32,767 nt of DNA from Shackletoniella antarctica (lineage in GTDB: Bacteria; Cyanobacteriota; Cyanobacteriia; Phormidesmidales; Phormidesmidaceae): the NCBI GenBank assembly GCA_003241845.1, contig QBMN01000031.1, forward strand, positions 1-32,767. The letters are read 5' to 3'. Every line of letters starts with the position of its first letter. Position 1 is the stretch's first letter. The translations under genes and the position numbers were made by a program. Below, in pieces: positions 24,515 through 32,600 of this stretch. The notes beneath the pieces were generated by a model that saw only the letters and a list, made by a program, of their open reading frames with translations, did no database searches and was not told the DNA's origin.

Positions 24515-25018
24515 ATGGAAGCGTCGCTCGAATCCGCTAAAGTCGACACGTTTTTGCAGGAACTCGCGGCCATTCAACAGTCGGGTTCTAAGCGGGTAGC
24601 TATTTTGGGGTCGCGCCATGTGCCCATTACCCACCAGCAACTCATTGAGCTGATGACCTATGCCCTGGCCCTGGGGGGCAATCGCATCATTACCTCGGGG
24701 GCGACGGGCACCAACTTTGCCGCCATTAAGGGGGCGATGAAGGCTGACCCTAACCTGCTCACCGTGATTTTGCCCCAGAGCCTGGCCCGGCAGCCCCAGG
24801 AGTCGCGCGATCAGCTAGAGCAGGTGATGCATCTGGTCGAAAACCCCGCCAACGACACCATGGCTCTGGCGGAGGCAAGCTCGGTGTGCAACCAGGAGAT
24901 TATTTCCCGCTGCCAGCAGCTGATCTGCTTTGCCTTCCACGACAGCACTACCCTGCTAAAAACCTGCCAGGATGCGGAAGATCAGCGCAAGATTGTGACG
25001 CTGTTTTACTTTGACTAG
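24515..25018 (+). CDS. DprA/LOG-like Rossmann-fold protein
   Basis: The 167-residue protein has a Rossmann pattern of the DprA/lysine-decarboxylase-like superfamily: RVAILGSRHVP (27-37) and GGNRIITSGATGTNFAAIKGAM, which are the nucleotide/DNA-binding loops of that fold. Cyanobacterial members are often annotated DNA recombination-mediator protein A, but the protein is shorter than true DprA and lacks its SAM and winged-helix domains, so that function is not shown. It ends in QRKIVTLFYFD. A GTG at 24494 is an alternative start; ATG 24515 has GAG about 9 bases upstream. Own promoter likely at 24462-24470. Confidence 0.72.
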   Translation: MEASLESAKVDTFLQELAAIQQSGSKRVAILGSRHVPITHQQLIELMTYALALGGNRIITSGATGTNFAAIKGAMKADPNLLTVILPQSLARQPQESRDQLEQVMHLVENPANDTMALAEASSVCNQEIISRCQQLICFAFHDSTTLLKTCQDAEDQRKIVTLFYFD

Positions 25019-25175
25019 CGGTCCTGGCTACATCCTGGCTAAAGTTGATGGGTTAAGAAGCTGGCCGGTTTAGAGCTTTCCAGCCTGCTAATTTTCCGAC
25101 TTAACCTGCCGACGCTCTAATCTGCTAACGTCTCCCGATTCCCACCACACCAGAAATTAGCGAGGATAGCGATTT

Positions 25176-25592
25176 ATGGCATCTGTGCTCACCATGCCAG
25201 GGTTTTTGCTGGTCAGCATCGGGCTGGCGGCGCTGCTGGTCTATCTGCCGTTTTTTGCCGTGGGCTATGGTCGCTTTGCGGTGGGCTACGACCAGGCGGC
25301 CCCTCGGGCGATGTTGTCTAAGCTGCCGCCCTACGCCCAGCGGGCCACCTGGGCCCACGAAAACGCCTTTGAGTCAATAATTTTGTACTCCCCGGCGGCG
25401 CTGATGGCCTACGTGACGCAGCAAGATTCGGGGCTGGCGCTGGGGGCGGCGATCGCCTATCTGATTGCCCGCACCCTTTACCCAGTGGCCTATGTCTTAA
25501 ATGTGCCCATTGGGCGATCGCTGATGTTTGCCGTCGCCAACCTGAGTACCTTTACCCTCTATTTCTTGAGCTGTCGGTCGGCCTTGATGTAG
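25176..25592 (+). CDS. MAPEG family membrane protein
   Basis: The 138-residue protein has four hydrophobic helices, as expected for MAPEG (membrane-associated proteins in eicosanoid and glutathione metabolism). The stretch AQRATWAHENAFESIILYSPAAL, with the Arg/His/Glu-Asn-Phe-Glu pattern at the second helix, is the family hallmark, and YLIARTLYPVAYVLNVP matches the conserved R-x-x-Y segment. Bacterial members are poorly understood; some bind glutathione. The start at ATG 25176 is the first in frame. It stands between the Rossmann gene and yajQ with gaps of 157 and 102 bp. Confidence 0.88.
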   Translation: MASVLTMPGFLLVSIGLAALLVYLPFFAVGYGRFAVGYDQAAPRAMLSKLPPYAQRATWAHENAFESIILYSPAALMAYVTQQDSGLALGAAIAYLIARTLYPVAYVLNVPIGRSLMFAVANLSTFTLYFLSCRSALM

Positions 25593-25694
25593 TCTGTTGG
25601 TGCATAGACAAACTAAATCCAAGCCCAAAAATGGAGGTTTGCCTGCGGGGAAACGACCGCTCCCAATCTGAGCTTGGCATACAAAACGGTACCC

Positions 25695-26186
25695 ATGGCT
25701 TCTAGTTTTTCCTTTGACATCGTCAGCGATTTTGACCGCCAAGAACTGGTCAATGCCCTCGACCAAACTCGGCGCGATGTGATCGGCCGCTACGACCTCA
25801 AGGACACCAAAACCGCTATCGACCTGGCGGACAGCACCATCACCATTGAAACCGCCAGCGACATGACCCTGGACGCGGTGAAGGATTTGCTCCACCAAAA
25901 AGCAGCCAAGCGCAACCTTTCCCTCAAGATTTTTGAGTACGGCGAGGTGGAGGCCGCCAGCGGCACCCGCGTGCGCCAGGCCGTCACCCTCAAAAAGGGC
26001 ATCGAACAGGAGATGGGCAAGCAAATCACCAAACTCATTCGCGACAACCTGAAGAAAGTCACCGCCGCCATCCAGGGAGACGCGGTGCGGGTGTCGGCCA
26101 AGTCTAAGGATGATTTGCAGCAGGCCATGCAGTTGGTAAAACAGGAAGACTGGCCCGTGGCGGTGCAGTTTACCAACTATCGGTAA
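25695..26186 (+). CDS. yajQ: YajQ family cyclic-di-GMP-binding protein
   Basis: The 163-residue protein begins [24 protein letters not shown] and contains [18 protein letters not shown]-like [12 protein letters not shown], and [26 protein letters not shown], all typical of YajQ (UPF0234). These proteins have two ferredoxin-like domains and bind nucleic acids or c-di-GMP; in Xanthomonas a member acts as a c-di-GMP-responsive transcription co-regulator. The frame starts at 25674, but ATG 25695 begins at the conserved N-terminus. yraN follows 45 bp downstream and may share its transcript. Confidence 0.94.
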   Translation: MASSFSFDIVSDFDRQELVNALDQTRRDVIGRYDLKDTKTAIDLADSTITIETASDMTLDAVKDLLHQKAAKRNLSLKIFEYGEVEAASGTRVRQAVTLKKGIEQEMGKQITKLIRDNLKKVTAAIQGDAVRVSAKSKDDLQQAMQLVKQEDWPVAVQFTNYR

Positions 26187-26231
26187 TTTTTGGGCAAGCT
26201 GAAGGGGAGCATTACCCCGGAGCATCTACCC

Positions 26232-26684
26232 ATGGCCGCCGAACTGAGCAAAACCGAGCTGGGCACCCTGGGAGAAACCCTGGCGTCTAACTGGCTGGTT
26301 GCCCAGGGCTGGCGACAGTGCGATCGCCAGTGGCACTGCCGCTGGGGCGAGCTAGACCTGGTCATGGCCAAAGGCCCCGCAGACAGCCAGGGGCAGATCG
26401 CCTTTGTAGAGGTCAAAACCCGCAGCCAGGGCAATTGGGACGCCTACGGCCTGATGGCCATTACCCGCACCAAACAGGCCAAGCTGTGGAAAGCCGCCCA
26501 GCTCTACTTGATGAAGCAGCCCCAGTGGGCCGAGGCCGCCTGCCGCTTTGATGTGGCCCTGGTAGCCTGCCGTCGCGATCGCCCACCGGCCGCTAACCCA
26601 GCCCAGCGACTGTCGCTAGAAGATGGCCGCTATCTGGTGCTGCAAGACTATATCGAACACGCCTTTGACGCGACCCGACGCTAG
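26232..26684 (+). CDS. yraN: YraN family (UPF0102) endonuclease-like protein
   Basis: The 150-residue protein has the restriction-endonuclease-like fold of YraN. LGTLGETLASNWLVAQGW starts the first helix, WGELDLVM supplies E-x-D, and IAFVEVKTRSQG supplies E-x-K, giving the PD-(D/E)xK pattern of a possible nuclease. YraN relatives are widespread, linked to DNA processing or competence by context, with no fixed biochemical role. The frame opens at a TTG (26190), but ATG 26232 has GGAG nine bases upstream and fits homologues. It is probably co-transcribed with yajQ. Confidence 0.92.
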   Translation: MAAELSKTELGTLGETLASNWLVAQGWRQCDRQWHCRWGELDLVMAKGPADSQGQIAFVEVKTRSQGNWDAYGLMAITRTKQAKLWKAAQLYLMKQPQWAEAACRFDVALVACRRDRPPAANPAQRLSLEDGRYLVLQDYIEHAFDATRR

Positions 26685-26775
26685 GGAAAGCCCCTGGAGT
26701 ACCCCCCTGAGCAACCTTCTGAAGCAACCTAGGGCGCAAATTCTTAAGTAAATAATAACGCCCCATTAACGGCAA

Positions 26776-26805
26776 TTGGCTGTTCATAGCCTATGCTGCT
26801 ATATA
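26776..26805 (+). promoter_or_regulatory. Sigma70-type promoter upstream of the 189-aa gene
   Basis: TTGGCT (26776-26781) and TATATA (26800-26805) are separated by 18 bp, and TG-C directly precedes the -10, giving an extended -10. The element lies 110 bp before the ATG at 26915, so the transcript would have a leader of about 100 bases. Confidence 0.5.
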
Positions 26806-26914
26806 GAGGTATCGTCGTTGTCCTGCCTCTATCCCTAGCGTCTGCATCGAGCCGGTGGGCGAGAGCAGGCTTCCTACCGTACTTCCCAGCCCGTTGTTTC
26901 TCTGGGAATGTCAT

Positions 26915-27484
26915 ATGACAAAATTTGCTATTTATGTTTGCCCGACCGGGAGCCTGGCTGAGCAGATTCAGCGGTTTTTAGCCGAGCACCGCGAAACAGC
27001 AGCCCCCATTGAGCAAGGCCCTGATGCCTGCTGCCTGCTGATCGAAGGCTTTGAGGAGCAGTCTGGCGCCGCCCCGGTGTATACCCGCAGCCTAGATCGC
27101 GCCTACAACCGAGGTCTCAAGGCGCGTCCATCTCCGGCGCTCACCCTTGAGGGTCTAGTCACTAAGCCCGACTGGAGCGGGCTGGCGATCAGCTCTCCCT
27201 GGCTGAAGCAGGTAATGGTGAATTTTGCCTGCACCGTCAAGTCACCCACCCGCAAAATGCCCCTGCGCATTCAGGATGAGCTGGGGCTGCCTTTGGTCTA
27301 CGGCTCTAACCGCAAGCAGGCCAAGGCCGTGTTTGCCGAGGCCAAAGCCGCCATTGACTGGAAAACCCCCACCCAGTGGGAACTGCGGTTTTATCAACAG
27401 CTCACCAACCAAAGCTGGAAATGCCACAGCAGCTGGGAGCTGGGCGAAGGCCAGCCCTCGGTAATGCAGGCCTCGGTAAGCTAG
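26915..27484 (+). CDS. Conserved-looking protein of unknown function
   Basis: I do not recognise this 189-residue protein. It has no signal peptide or membrane helix. It begins MTKFAIYVCPTGSLAEQIQRFL, a likely beta-strand/helix opening, and is fairly rich in Trp and Lys in its second half (PDWSGLAISSPW, KCHSSWELGEG). KSPTRKMPLRIQDELGLPLVYGSNRKQAKAVF is a basic central segment. Codon use matches its neighbours, and the + strand run with yajQ/yraN before and the RibD-like gene after argues that it is real. The frame opens at 26855, but ATG 26915 starts at the folded part. A good promoter lies at 26776-26805. Confidence 0.7.
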   Translation: MTKFAIYVCPTGSLAEQIQRFLAEHRETAAPIEQGPDACCLLIEGFEEQSGAAPVYTRSLDRAYNRGLKARPSPALTLEGLVTKPDWSGLAISSPWLKQVMVNFACTVKSPTRKMPLRIQDELGLPLVYGSNRKQAKAVFAEAKAAIDWKTPTQWELRFYQQLTNQSWKCHSSWELGEGQPSVMQASVS

Positions 27485-27509
27485 AGGTTACTTTCTACAG
27501 ACCTGACCG

Positions 27510-28247
27510 TTGGCGATCGCCCCCAACGCACCGCTTCCCCACGTTACCCTGGTGCTGGCCATGAGCCTGGACGGCAAAATTGCTGACGCCCAGGGCGGGG
27601 CCGCGCGGTTTTCGTCTGCGGCAGACCTGGCCCACCTGGAGGCCCAGGTGGCGGCAGCGGATGGAGTGTTGTTTGGCGGCGGTACTCTGCGGGCCTACGG
27701 CACCACCCTGAGCGTGCGCGATCTAGATCTGCTGGCCCAGCGGCAACAGCGGCGGCAGCCAGAGCAGCCCATCCAGATTGTCTGGTCGCCCTCAGGTAAT
27801 CTAGACCCCCAATTGCGCTACTTTCAGCAGCCCGTCCCCAGAGGGCTATTAACTACGGCGGCGGCGGCCCCCAGGTGGGTACAGTCGGGTCTGTTTGACA
27901 CCGTTTGGCCAATCAGTGAGGGTAGAACTCAGCCCTGGGATTGGCCCTGGATTTTGGCTCAGTTCAACGCAGCAGGAATTGAAACCCTGGCTCTGTTGGG
28001 GGGCGGTGGACTGGCGGCGGAACTGCTGCGCTGCGGCTGCGTCCATGAAATATTCATCACGGTGTGCCCGCTAATCTTAGGCGGCATCGCGGCTCCAACC
28101 CCAGTGGAGGGTAAGGGGTTTTTGACGGCAGCAGCCCCCCGCTTGCAGCTTTTATCTCACCGAGTTGTAGAAGGCGAAGTGTTCTTGCACTATCGGGTGT
28201 GCTCCACCTCTGCACGGGGCGATAATTTCCTTTACCCTGGGGAATAA
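27510..28247 (+). CDS. RibD C-terminal-domain (dihydrofolate-reductase-like) protein
   Basis: The 245-residue protein matches the reductase domain of RibD. PHVTLVLAMSLDGKIAD (9-25) is the N-terminal strand and conserved M-S-x-DGKIA, followed by ADGVLFGGGTLRAYGTTL (the G-x-x-T region), a variable middle part, and LALLGGGGLAAELLRCGCVHEIFITVCPLILGG (about 158-190), the NADPH-side GGG-x-L segment. It lacks the deaminase domain, so it is a free-standing reductase of riboflavin or a related pathway; substrate is inferred only. The only upstream start is a TTG at 27510, 25 bases after the preceding stop. The conserved strand requires a start before the ATG at 27561. Confidence 0.82.
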   Translation: MAIAPNAPLPHVTLVLAMSLDGKIADAQGGAARFSSAADLAHLEAQVAAADGVLFGGGTLRAYGTTLSVRDLDLLAQRQQRRQPEQPIQIVWSPSGNLDPQLRYFQQPVPRGLLTTAAAAPRWVQSGLFDTVWPISEGRTQPWDWPWILAQFNAAGIETLALLGGGGLAAELLRCGCVHEIFITVCPLILGGIAAPTPVEGKGFLTAAAPRLQLLSHRVVEGEVFLHYRVCSTSARGDNFLYPGE

Positions 28248-28268
28248 CTGTCTCCTAGCTAACCACCC

Positions 28269-29441
28269 ATGGGCTACCCCGCTGCGCCGCCGCTAACCGC
28301 CACCTGGATTCGCCACATTGAGGAAGTGCCTGAGGCGGTGTGGGATGAGCTAGCCCAGCCGTTGGCTACCCCATTTTTAGAGTGGAGCTGGCTGCACAAT
28401 ATGGAGCGCTCTGGCAGCGTGGGGGCCAATACCGGCTGGCTGCCCTGTCACCTGACAGTCTATCGCGGCCAGACCCTGGTGGGGGCCGCGCCAATGTACC
28501 TCAAGGGCCACAGCTACGGCGAGTTTGTGTTTGACCACCAGTGGGCCGACTTGGCCGAGCGGCTGGGGGTGCAGTATTACCCAAAGCTGTTGGGCATGGC
28601 CCCCTTTACCCCGACGGAGGGCTATCAGTTTTTGATTGTCCCTGGGGAAGATGAGCGGGCGGTGACCCTGGCCATGGTAGAAGCGATTGACAGCTTCTGC
28701 GATCGCAACTCCATCTCGGGCTGCCACTTTCTCTACGTTGACCCCCAGTGGCGGGCCACCATGGTTGAGCTGGGCTTTGCTGAGTGGCTGCACCACGGCT
28801 ACGTGTGGCAAAATCACGCATTTCAGAGCTTTGACGACTATCTGGGCATGTTTAACGCCAACCAGCGGCGCAACATCAAGCGCGAGCGCAAGTCAATGGA
28901 GACGGCGGGCCTGCGGCTGGAGGCGGTGACAGGGGATGCGATCAGCAAGGCGCTGTACAACCAAATGTACGACTTCTATGCCGACACCTGCGACAAGTTT
29001 GGTTGGTGGGGCAGCAAGTACCTGACCCGCAAATTCTTTCAGCTGCTGCACCACGACTACCGCCACCGCACGGTGTTTTTTGCCGCCTATGGCGAAGACG
29101 ACGACAACCCAGTGGGCATGTCGTTTTGCCTGACCAAGGGCGATCGCCTCTATGGCCGCTACTGGGGCTCGACCCTAGAGATGAGCAACCTGCACTTCAA
29201 CGCCTGCTACTATGCGCCGATTGAGTGGGCGATCGCCAACAACATCACCCTGTTTGACCCCGGTGCGGGGGGCCGCCACAAAAAGCGCCGGGGCTTTCCG
29301 GCCTTGGGCAACTACAGCCTGCACCGCTTCTACGAGCCACGCCTGCAAACTCTGCTGACCCGCTATATCAGAGAAGTCAACGAGCTAGAACAAACAGAAA
29401 TCGACGCCATTAACGCTGATTTACCCCTCAAGCTGCCCTAG
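28269..29441 (+). CDS. FemAB-related GNAT-fold acyltransferase (COG3146-like)
   Basis: The 390-residue protein belongs to the peptidogalycan-biosynthesis/recognition group, in which two GNAT-like halves are fused. The first half has PFLEWSWLHNMERSGS and YLKGHSYGEFVFDHQWADLAERLG; the second has FNANQRRNIKRERKSME and the C-terminal FDPGAGGRHKKRRGFPALGNYSLHRF motif that marks this family. Related Fem enzymes transfer amino acids or acyl groups to cell-wall or cyanophycin-like substrates; the true reaction here is unknown. ATG 28269 is 21 bases after the RibD-like gene stop, so the two may be co-transcribed. Confidence 0.85.
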   Translation: MGYPAAPPLTATWIRHIEEVPEAVWDELAQPLATPFLEWSWLHNMERSGSVGANTGWLPCHLTVYRGQTLVGAAPMYLKGHSYGEFVFDHQWADLAERLGVQYYPKLLGMAPFTPTEGYQFLIVPGEDERAVTLAMVEAIDSFCDRNSISGCHFLYVDPQWRATMVELGFAEWLHHGYVWQNHAFQSFDDYLGMFNANQRRNIKRERKSMETAGLRLEAVTGDAISKALYNQMYDFYADTCDKFGWWGSKYLTRKFFQLLHHDYRHRTVFFAAYGEDDDNPVGMSFCLTKGDRLYGRYWGSTLEMSNLHFNACYYAPIEWAIANNITLFDPGAGGRHKKRRGFPALGNYSLHRFYEPRLQTLLTRYIREVNELEQTEIDAINADLPLKLP

Positions 29442-29604
29442 GGCGGTAGGGGGAATCGACTGGGATTATCCTGATCTTTTCTGAAAAATTCTCCACGGCC
29501 CTAGAAAATCCAGGCAGGGTAATTAAAAGAAGAAACTTTTTTGGCCAGCCTGTGTGGCCAACGGGAGTGGGTTGAGACTAGTTCGGTGGGGCTAAGGAGA
29601 AACT

Positions 29605-30774
29605 ATGAATCGATGGTTGACGGTTGATTTGATGCGGCTATGGCGCTGGGCGCGCCATTCCCAGAAAGGCGACTCGATTGGGCTAGGTCTTAGTCTCTTG
29701 CTATTGGGGGCCTGCGGGCAAGCCCAGCCCGGTGCCCCGGAGGGCCGCTCTCCCGAGGCCACCGCAATGCTACAGTTCATAAACCCTCAGCCCGTTGCCC
29801 TAGCCAGCGCCATGACTAATCCTCTGCTCTTCGACAGCGTTTCAGACTTTGCCGAGGGGGTGGCCCTGGTGCGGATGAAGTCGCAACTGGCCTACATCAA
29901 CCGCGACGGCCAGGTCAGCATTCGGGTGGCGGATGACAATGTGACCGTCGCCACTGACTACGCCGAGGGGCTGGCGGTGGCACAGGCGGGGGACTTCTTT
30001 GGCTACCTCGATCGCAGCGGCAGCTGGGGTATACCCGTACAGTTTCGCAAGGCCAAGGCATTCTCTGAGGGGCTGGCGGCGGTGCAGGGGGGCACCAAGT
30101 ATGGCTATGTCAACCCCCAGGGCGAATGGGCGATTGAGCCGCAGTTTGACCTGGCCGAGCGGTTTGTCAACGGTCGCGCCCTGGTCAAGCTAGAAGATGC
30201 CTACGGCTATGTGGACACCACAGGTCGACGGGTGGTGCCCCTAACGCTCAAAGACGCCTGGAGCTTTGCCGAATCGCTGGCGGTGGCGCGGGTCGATCGG
30301 CTCTACGGCTACATCAACCCCGATGGGGAGATGGTGGTTGCCCCCACCTACGACGGGGCCTTTAGCTTTGCAGAGGGGCTGGCGCGGGTGCGTCAGGGGC
30401 GTACCTTTGGCTTTATCAACGCTGAGGGCAAGATGGTGGTAGAGCCAACGCTGGCCTTTGCCTCAGACTTTTCGGAGGGGTTAGCCGCGGCGCTGATAGA
30501 GGGCCAGTGGGGCTACATTGACCCGACGGGCCGGGTGGCCATTGCCCCGCAGTTTGACTACGCCGCCGACTTTTCGGAGGGGCTGGCGGTGGTGCAAAAA
30601 GACGGGCGCTACGGCTACGTTAACCCCCAGGGCGAATGGGCGATCGCTCCCCAGTACGCCAACGCCGGGAGATTCTCCGAGGGCCGAGGCCGAGTGCAGA
30701 TTGACCACCGCTGGGGATTTGTCGACGCCGAGGGCAACCTGCTCAGCGGGGCCGGATTCAAGGATGTTGAGTAA
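29605..30774 (+). CDS. Lipoprotein with nine WG (KWG) repeats
   Basis: The 389-residue protein starts with a long basic N-terminus and hydrophobic stretch ending in LGAC, a lipobox with Cys37, so it is probably an exported lipoprotein. Nine repeats of about 34 residues run from about 75 to the end, each of the form F(S/A)EGLA-V-(x)n-GYINP-GE-(x)-I-P-F, as in the WG/KWG family. Such arrays form a beta-rich, likely protein-binding surface; none is enzymatic. The Shine-Dalgarno AAGGAG (29594-29599) is five bases before the ATG, supporting the start. The gene ends 43 bp from the convergent hydrolase gene. A 10-base tandem repeat GTCGATGGTT lies at 30800-30819. Confidence 0.88.
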   Translation: MNRWLTVDLMRLWRWARHSQKGDSIGLGLSLLLLGACGQAQPGAPEGRSPEATAMLQFINPQPVALASAMTNPLLFDSVSDFAEGVALVRMKSQLAYINRDGQVSIRVADDNVTVATDYAEGLAVAQAGDFFGYLDRSGSWGIPVQFRKAKAFSEGLAAVQGGTKYGYVNPQGEWAIEPQFDLAERFVNGRALVKLEDAYGYVDTTGRRVVPLTLKDAWSFAESLAVARVDRLYGYINPDGEMVVAPTYDGAFSFAEGLARVRQGRTFGFINAEGKMVVEPTLAFASDFSEGLAAALIEGQWGYIDPTGRVAIAPQFDYAADFSEGLAVVQKDGRYGYVNPQGEWAIAPQYANAGRFSEGRGRVQIDHRWGFVDAEGNLLSGAGFKDVE

Positions 30775-30817
30775 TGGCAAATTGAGAAGTCTTGGCATCG
30801 TCGATGGTTGTCGATGG

Positions 30818-31708
30818 TTACAGAGCCATTGCCTCCAGGAATTGCTGAATCAGCCCGATGGTGACGCCGGGTACCTCGAGCTGAGGAGTTAGCCCCACCC
30901 CAGGCAGGGCCTCAAACCGGCGAATAGCGGTGGGGTTGAGGGCGGCGAGGCGACGACCTGTGTCGATATCGGTGAGCTGGGCGGCCTCGCCCCAGAGCAT
31001 GGTCGTCGGGGTGGTGAGCTGGGGCAGGTCAACGGCCAGATCAAAGCTCAGGTCGCCTCGCACAAAGGCCAGGGCAGCCACATCGGCGTTGGGCTGCTGG
31101 GCCGAGGCCAGGTAGGCGGCGACCATTTCGTCAGAGATTTTGCTGGCGTCGGCAAACTGGCGCTGGGCCAAAAACAGCTTGATGCCTTCGGCGGTGGCGA
31201 TCGCCCCCCGGTACAACAGCTGGTCTATCAGCGGTAGTTTAACGACTTGGTTGATGAAAGAGCTGCTGGGGTCTTGGCCAAAGTCGGCCAGCCCCGCCGG
31301 GGTAACGAGAAACATGCCCCGGATTAGCGTGGGATGGGCGATCGCCACCCGCACCAGCATGGCGGCACTGAGAGAAGACGCCACCACCATCGGCGGCTCA
31401 GGGCAGAGCTTTTGCAGAATTTCGGCCAGCAGCGCCTCGTAGGCGGCGGTGGTCAGGGGGCGATCGGGGTGGTCAGACTGGCCCCAGCCGATTAAATCGG
31501 GGGCCAGCACCGGATAATCTGCCGCAAAGGCCGGGTAGACCTTAGACCACTCGTAGCTCGATGACCCACCCCCAAACCCGTGGATAAACACCAGGGGCCG
31601 AGGGGATGCCGGGGGCGCAGGCCAAAAGTCTGGATCGGCCTCAAAGTAGACCACCGTGCCCTGGCTGAGCACGAGCGATCGCTGAACAAAACCGGGGGGA
31701 ATAAACAT
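30818..31708 (-). CDS. Alpha/beta-hydrolase-fold protein with degenerate catalytic triad
   Basis: The 296-residue protein has the fold's usual order: VFIHGFGGGSSSYEWSKV (40-57, oxyanion loop), LAPDLIGWGQSDHP (68-81), nucleophile elbow VVASSLSAAM (108-117) with Ser112, and WGEAAQLT (239-246) where the acid is expected. At the acid position there is Ala243, and in the final loop GLTPQLEVP the usual catalytic His is Leu273. The glycines around the nucleophile are also changed. The fold is certain, but hydrolysis is doubtful and it may be a binding protein or use other residues. Neighbours give no pathway. Confidence 0.85.
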   Translation of the reverse strand: MFIPPGFVQRSLVLSQGTVVYFEADPDFWPAPPASPRPLVFIHGFGGGSSSYEWSKVYPAFAADYPVLAPDLIGWGQSDHPDRPLTTAAYEALLAEILQKLCPEPPMVVASSLSAAMLVRVAIAHPTLIRGMFLVTPAGLADFGQDPSSSFINQVVKLPLIDQLLYRGAIATAEGIKLFLAQRQFADASKISDEMVAAYLASAQQPNADVAALAFVRGDLSFDLAVDLPQLTTPTTMLWGEAAQLTDIDTGRRLAALNPTAIRRFEALPGVGLTPQLEVPGVTIGLIQQFLEAMAL

Positions 31709-31793
31709 GGGGCCACGCCTTTACTGCCTTTTGAGTACCACGAAAAGCCACCCCTTGCCCACCAGCGCTCGGCATAGAAACCTGAGCAGCACC

Positions 31794-31827
31794 TAAAAAC
31801 AAAGCTGGCTCAGACAACTGAGCCAGC
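31794..31827 (-). terminator. Intrinsic terminator of the COP23-domain gene
   Basis: GCTGGCTCAG (31804-31813) and CTGAGCCAGC (31818-31827) form a 10-bp stem with a four-base loop. On the - strand it is followed directly by a T-rich tract (TTTGTTTTTA, 31794-31803). It lies 66 bases after the stop of the COP23-domain gene and in front of the hydrolase start. Confidence 0.85.
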
Positions 31828-31892
31828 CAGCACAAGGCAGTATTGGGGAATTTCGCTGTTTTTTAGTTGGGATACTCTAGCGAAATATAGCC

Positions 31893-32600
31893 CTAGCGAA
31901 AGGCATCGGGGTTGAGGGATCGCCCGGCAGAACCGCCGCCGCTCAGGCGAGCACCAGTACCGCCATCGGTGGAGTCTAGAAAGGGCTTGAGGTCAATGCC
32001 GCTGCTGCGAGGGCTAGGGGTGGTCGAACTGGGCAGACCCAAAATGTTGCCGATTTGCCCCAGCACATCACTGTTGCCGCCAGTGAAGGTGGTGACCCCC
32101 TGGGTCTGGTCGCCCCGGTCAGCCACGGCCAGATTGTCAAACACGCGATCGCGCGTCAGCATCGGGTCTTGGCCGGGGGGAACCGTAAACACAATGCGGC
32201 AGCCGGGGGTAGATTCGGTGGTCACACAGACGGTGTTGTAGCCGTTTTCTACAGAGGTTTCTAAGGCTAAGAGCCCGTCTGGGCGATAGCGCTCTAGGCG
32301 GGCGCTAATCTCGGCGCAGCGGCGCTCGGCGGGCCAGGCGCTGCCCAAGTCCTGGGGCACCGCCCAGGGGTAGGCCTGCCCTGGCTGGCTGGTGGGGGCA
32401 TACATCACGGTGTGCTGACCGTCTTGTATCTGGCAGGTAAAGCGGGGGGCAGTATCGGCCGGCTCTGCGGGAGTGTTTTCGGGCGTCCCCTCGGGGGTTT
32501 GGGCTAGGGCCGCTGGCCCCGCTATGGGCGCAATTAATAGAGCAGTAGCTAACCCGCCCGTGAGCAATGTGGCGCGGTTAGTGATCGTAGAACGACCCAT
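31893..32600 (-). CDS. Secreted COP23-domain protein
   Basis: The 235-residue protein begins with a signal peptide (about 1-33: basic start, hydrophobic LLTGGLATALLIAPIAGPAALA, likely cleaved near AQT). A Pro/Thr linker is followed by the COP23-type domain (about 52-150): RFTCQIQDGQHTVMY, QAYPWAVPQ, RRCAEISARLERY, NTVCVTTES and CRIVFTV. The four conserved cysteines (C55, C94, C124 and C132) are positioned as in the 23-kDa circadian oscillating protein first found in Cyanothece RF-1, a membrane-associated protein of unknown role. The C-terminal third is low-complexity, Gly/Ser-rich. Start ATG 32600 is preceded by GGAG about 10 bases upstream. An intrinsic terminator follows. Confidence 0.82.
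   Translation of the reverse strand: MGRSTITNRATLLTGGLATALLIAPIAGPAALAQTPEGTPENTPAEPADTAPRFTCQIQDGQHTVMYAPTSQPGQAYPWAVPQDLGSAWPAERRCAEISARLERYRPDGLLALETSVENGYNTVCVTTESTPGCRIVFTVPPGQDPMLTRDRVFDNLAVADRGDQTQGVTTFTGGNSDVLGQIGNILGLPSSTTPSPRSSGIDLKPFLDSTDGGTGARLSGGGSAGRSLNPDAFR

Noticed and set aside
25497-26225. Long - strand frame over yajQ
   Set aside because: Antisense of yajQ; no recognisable domain.
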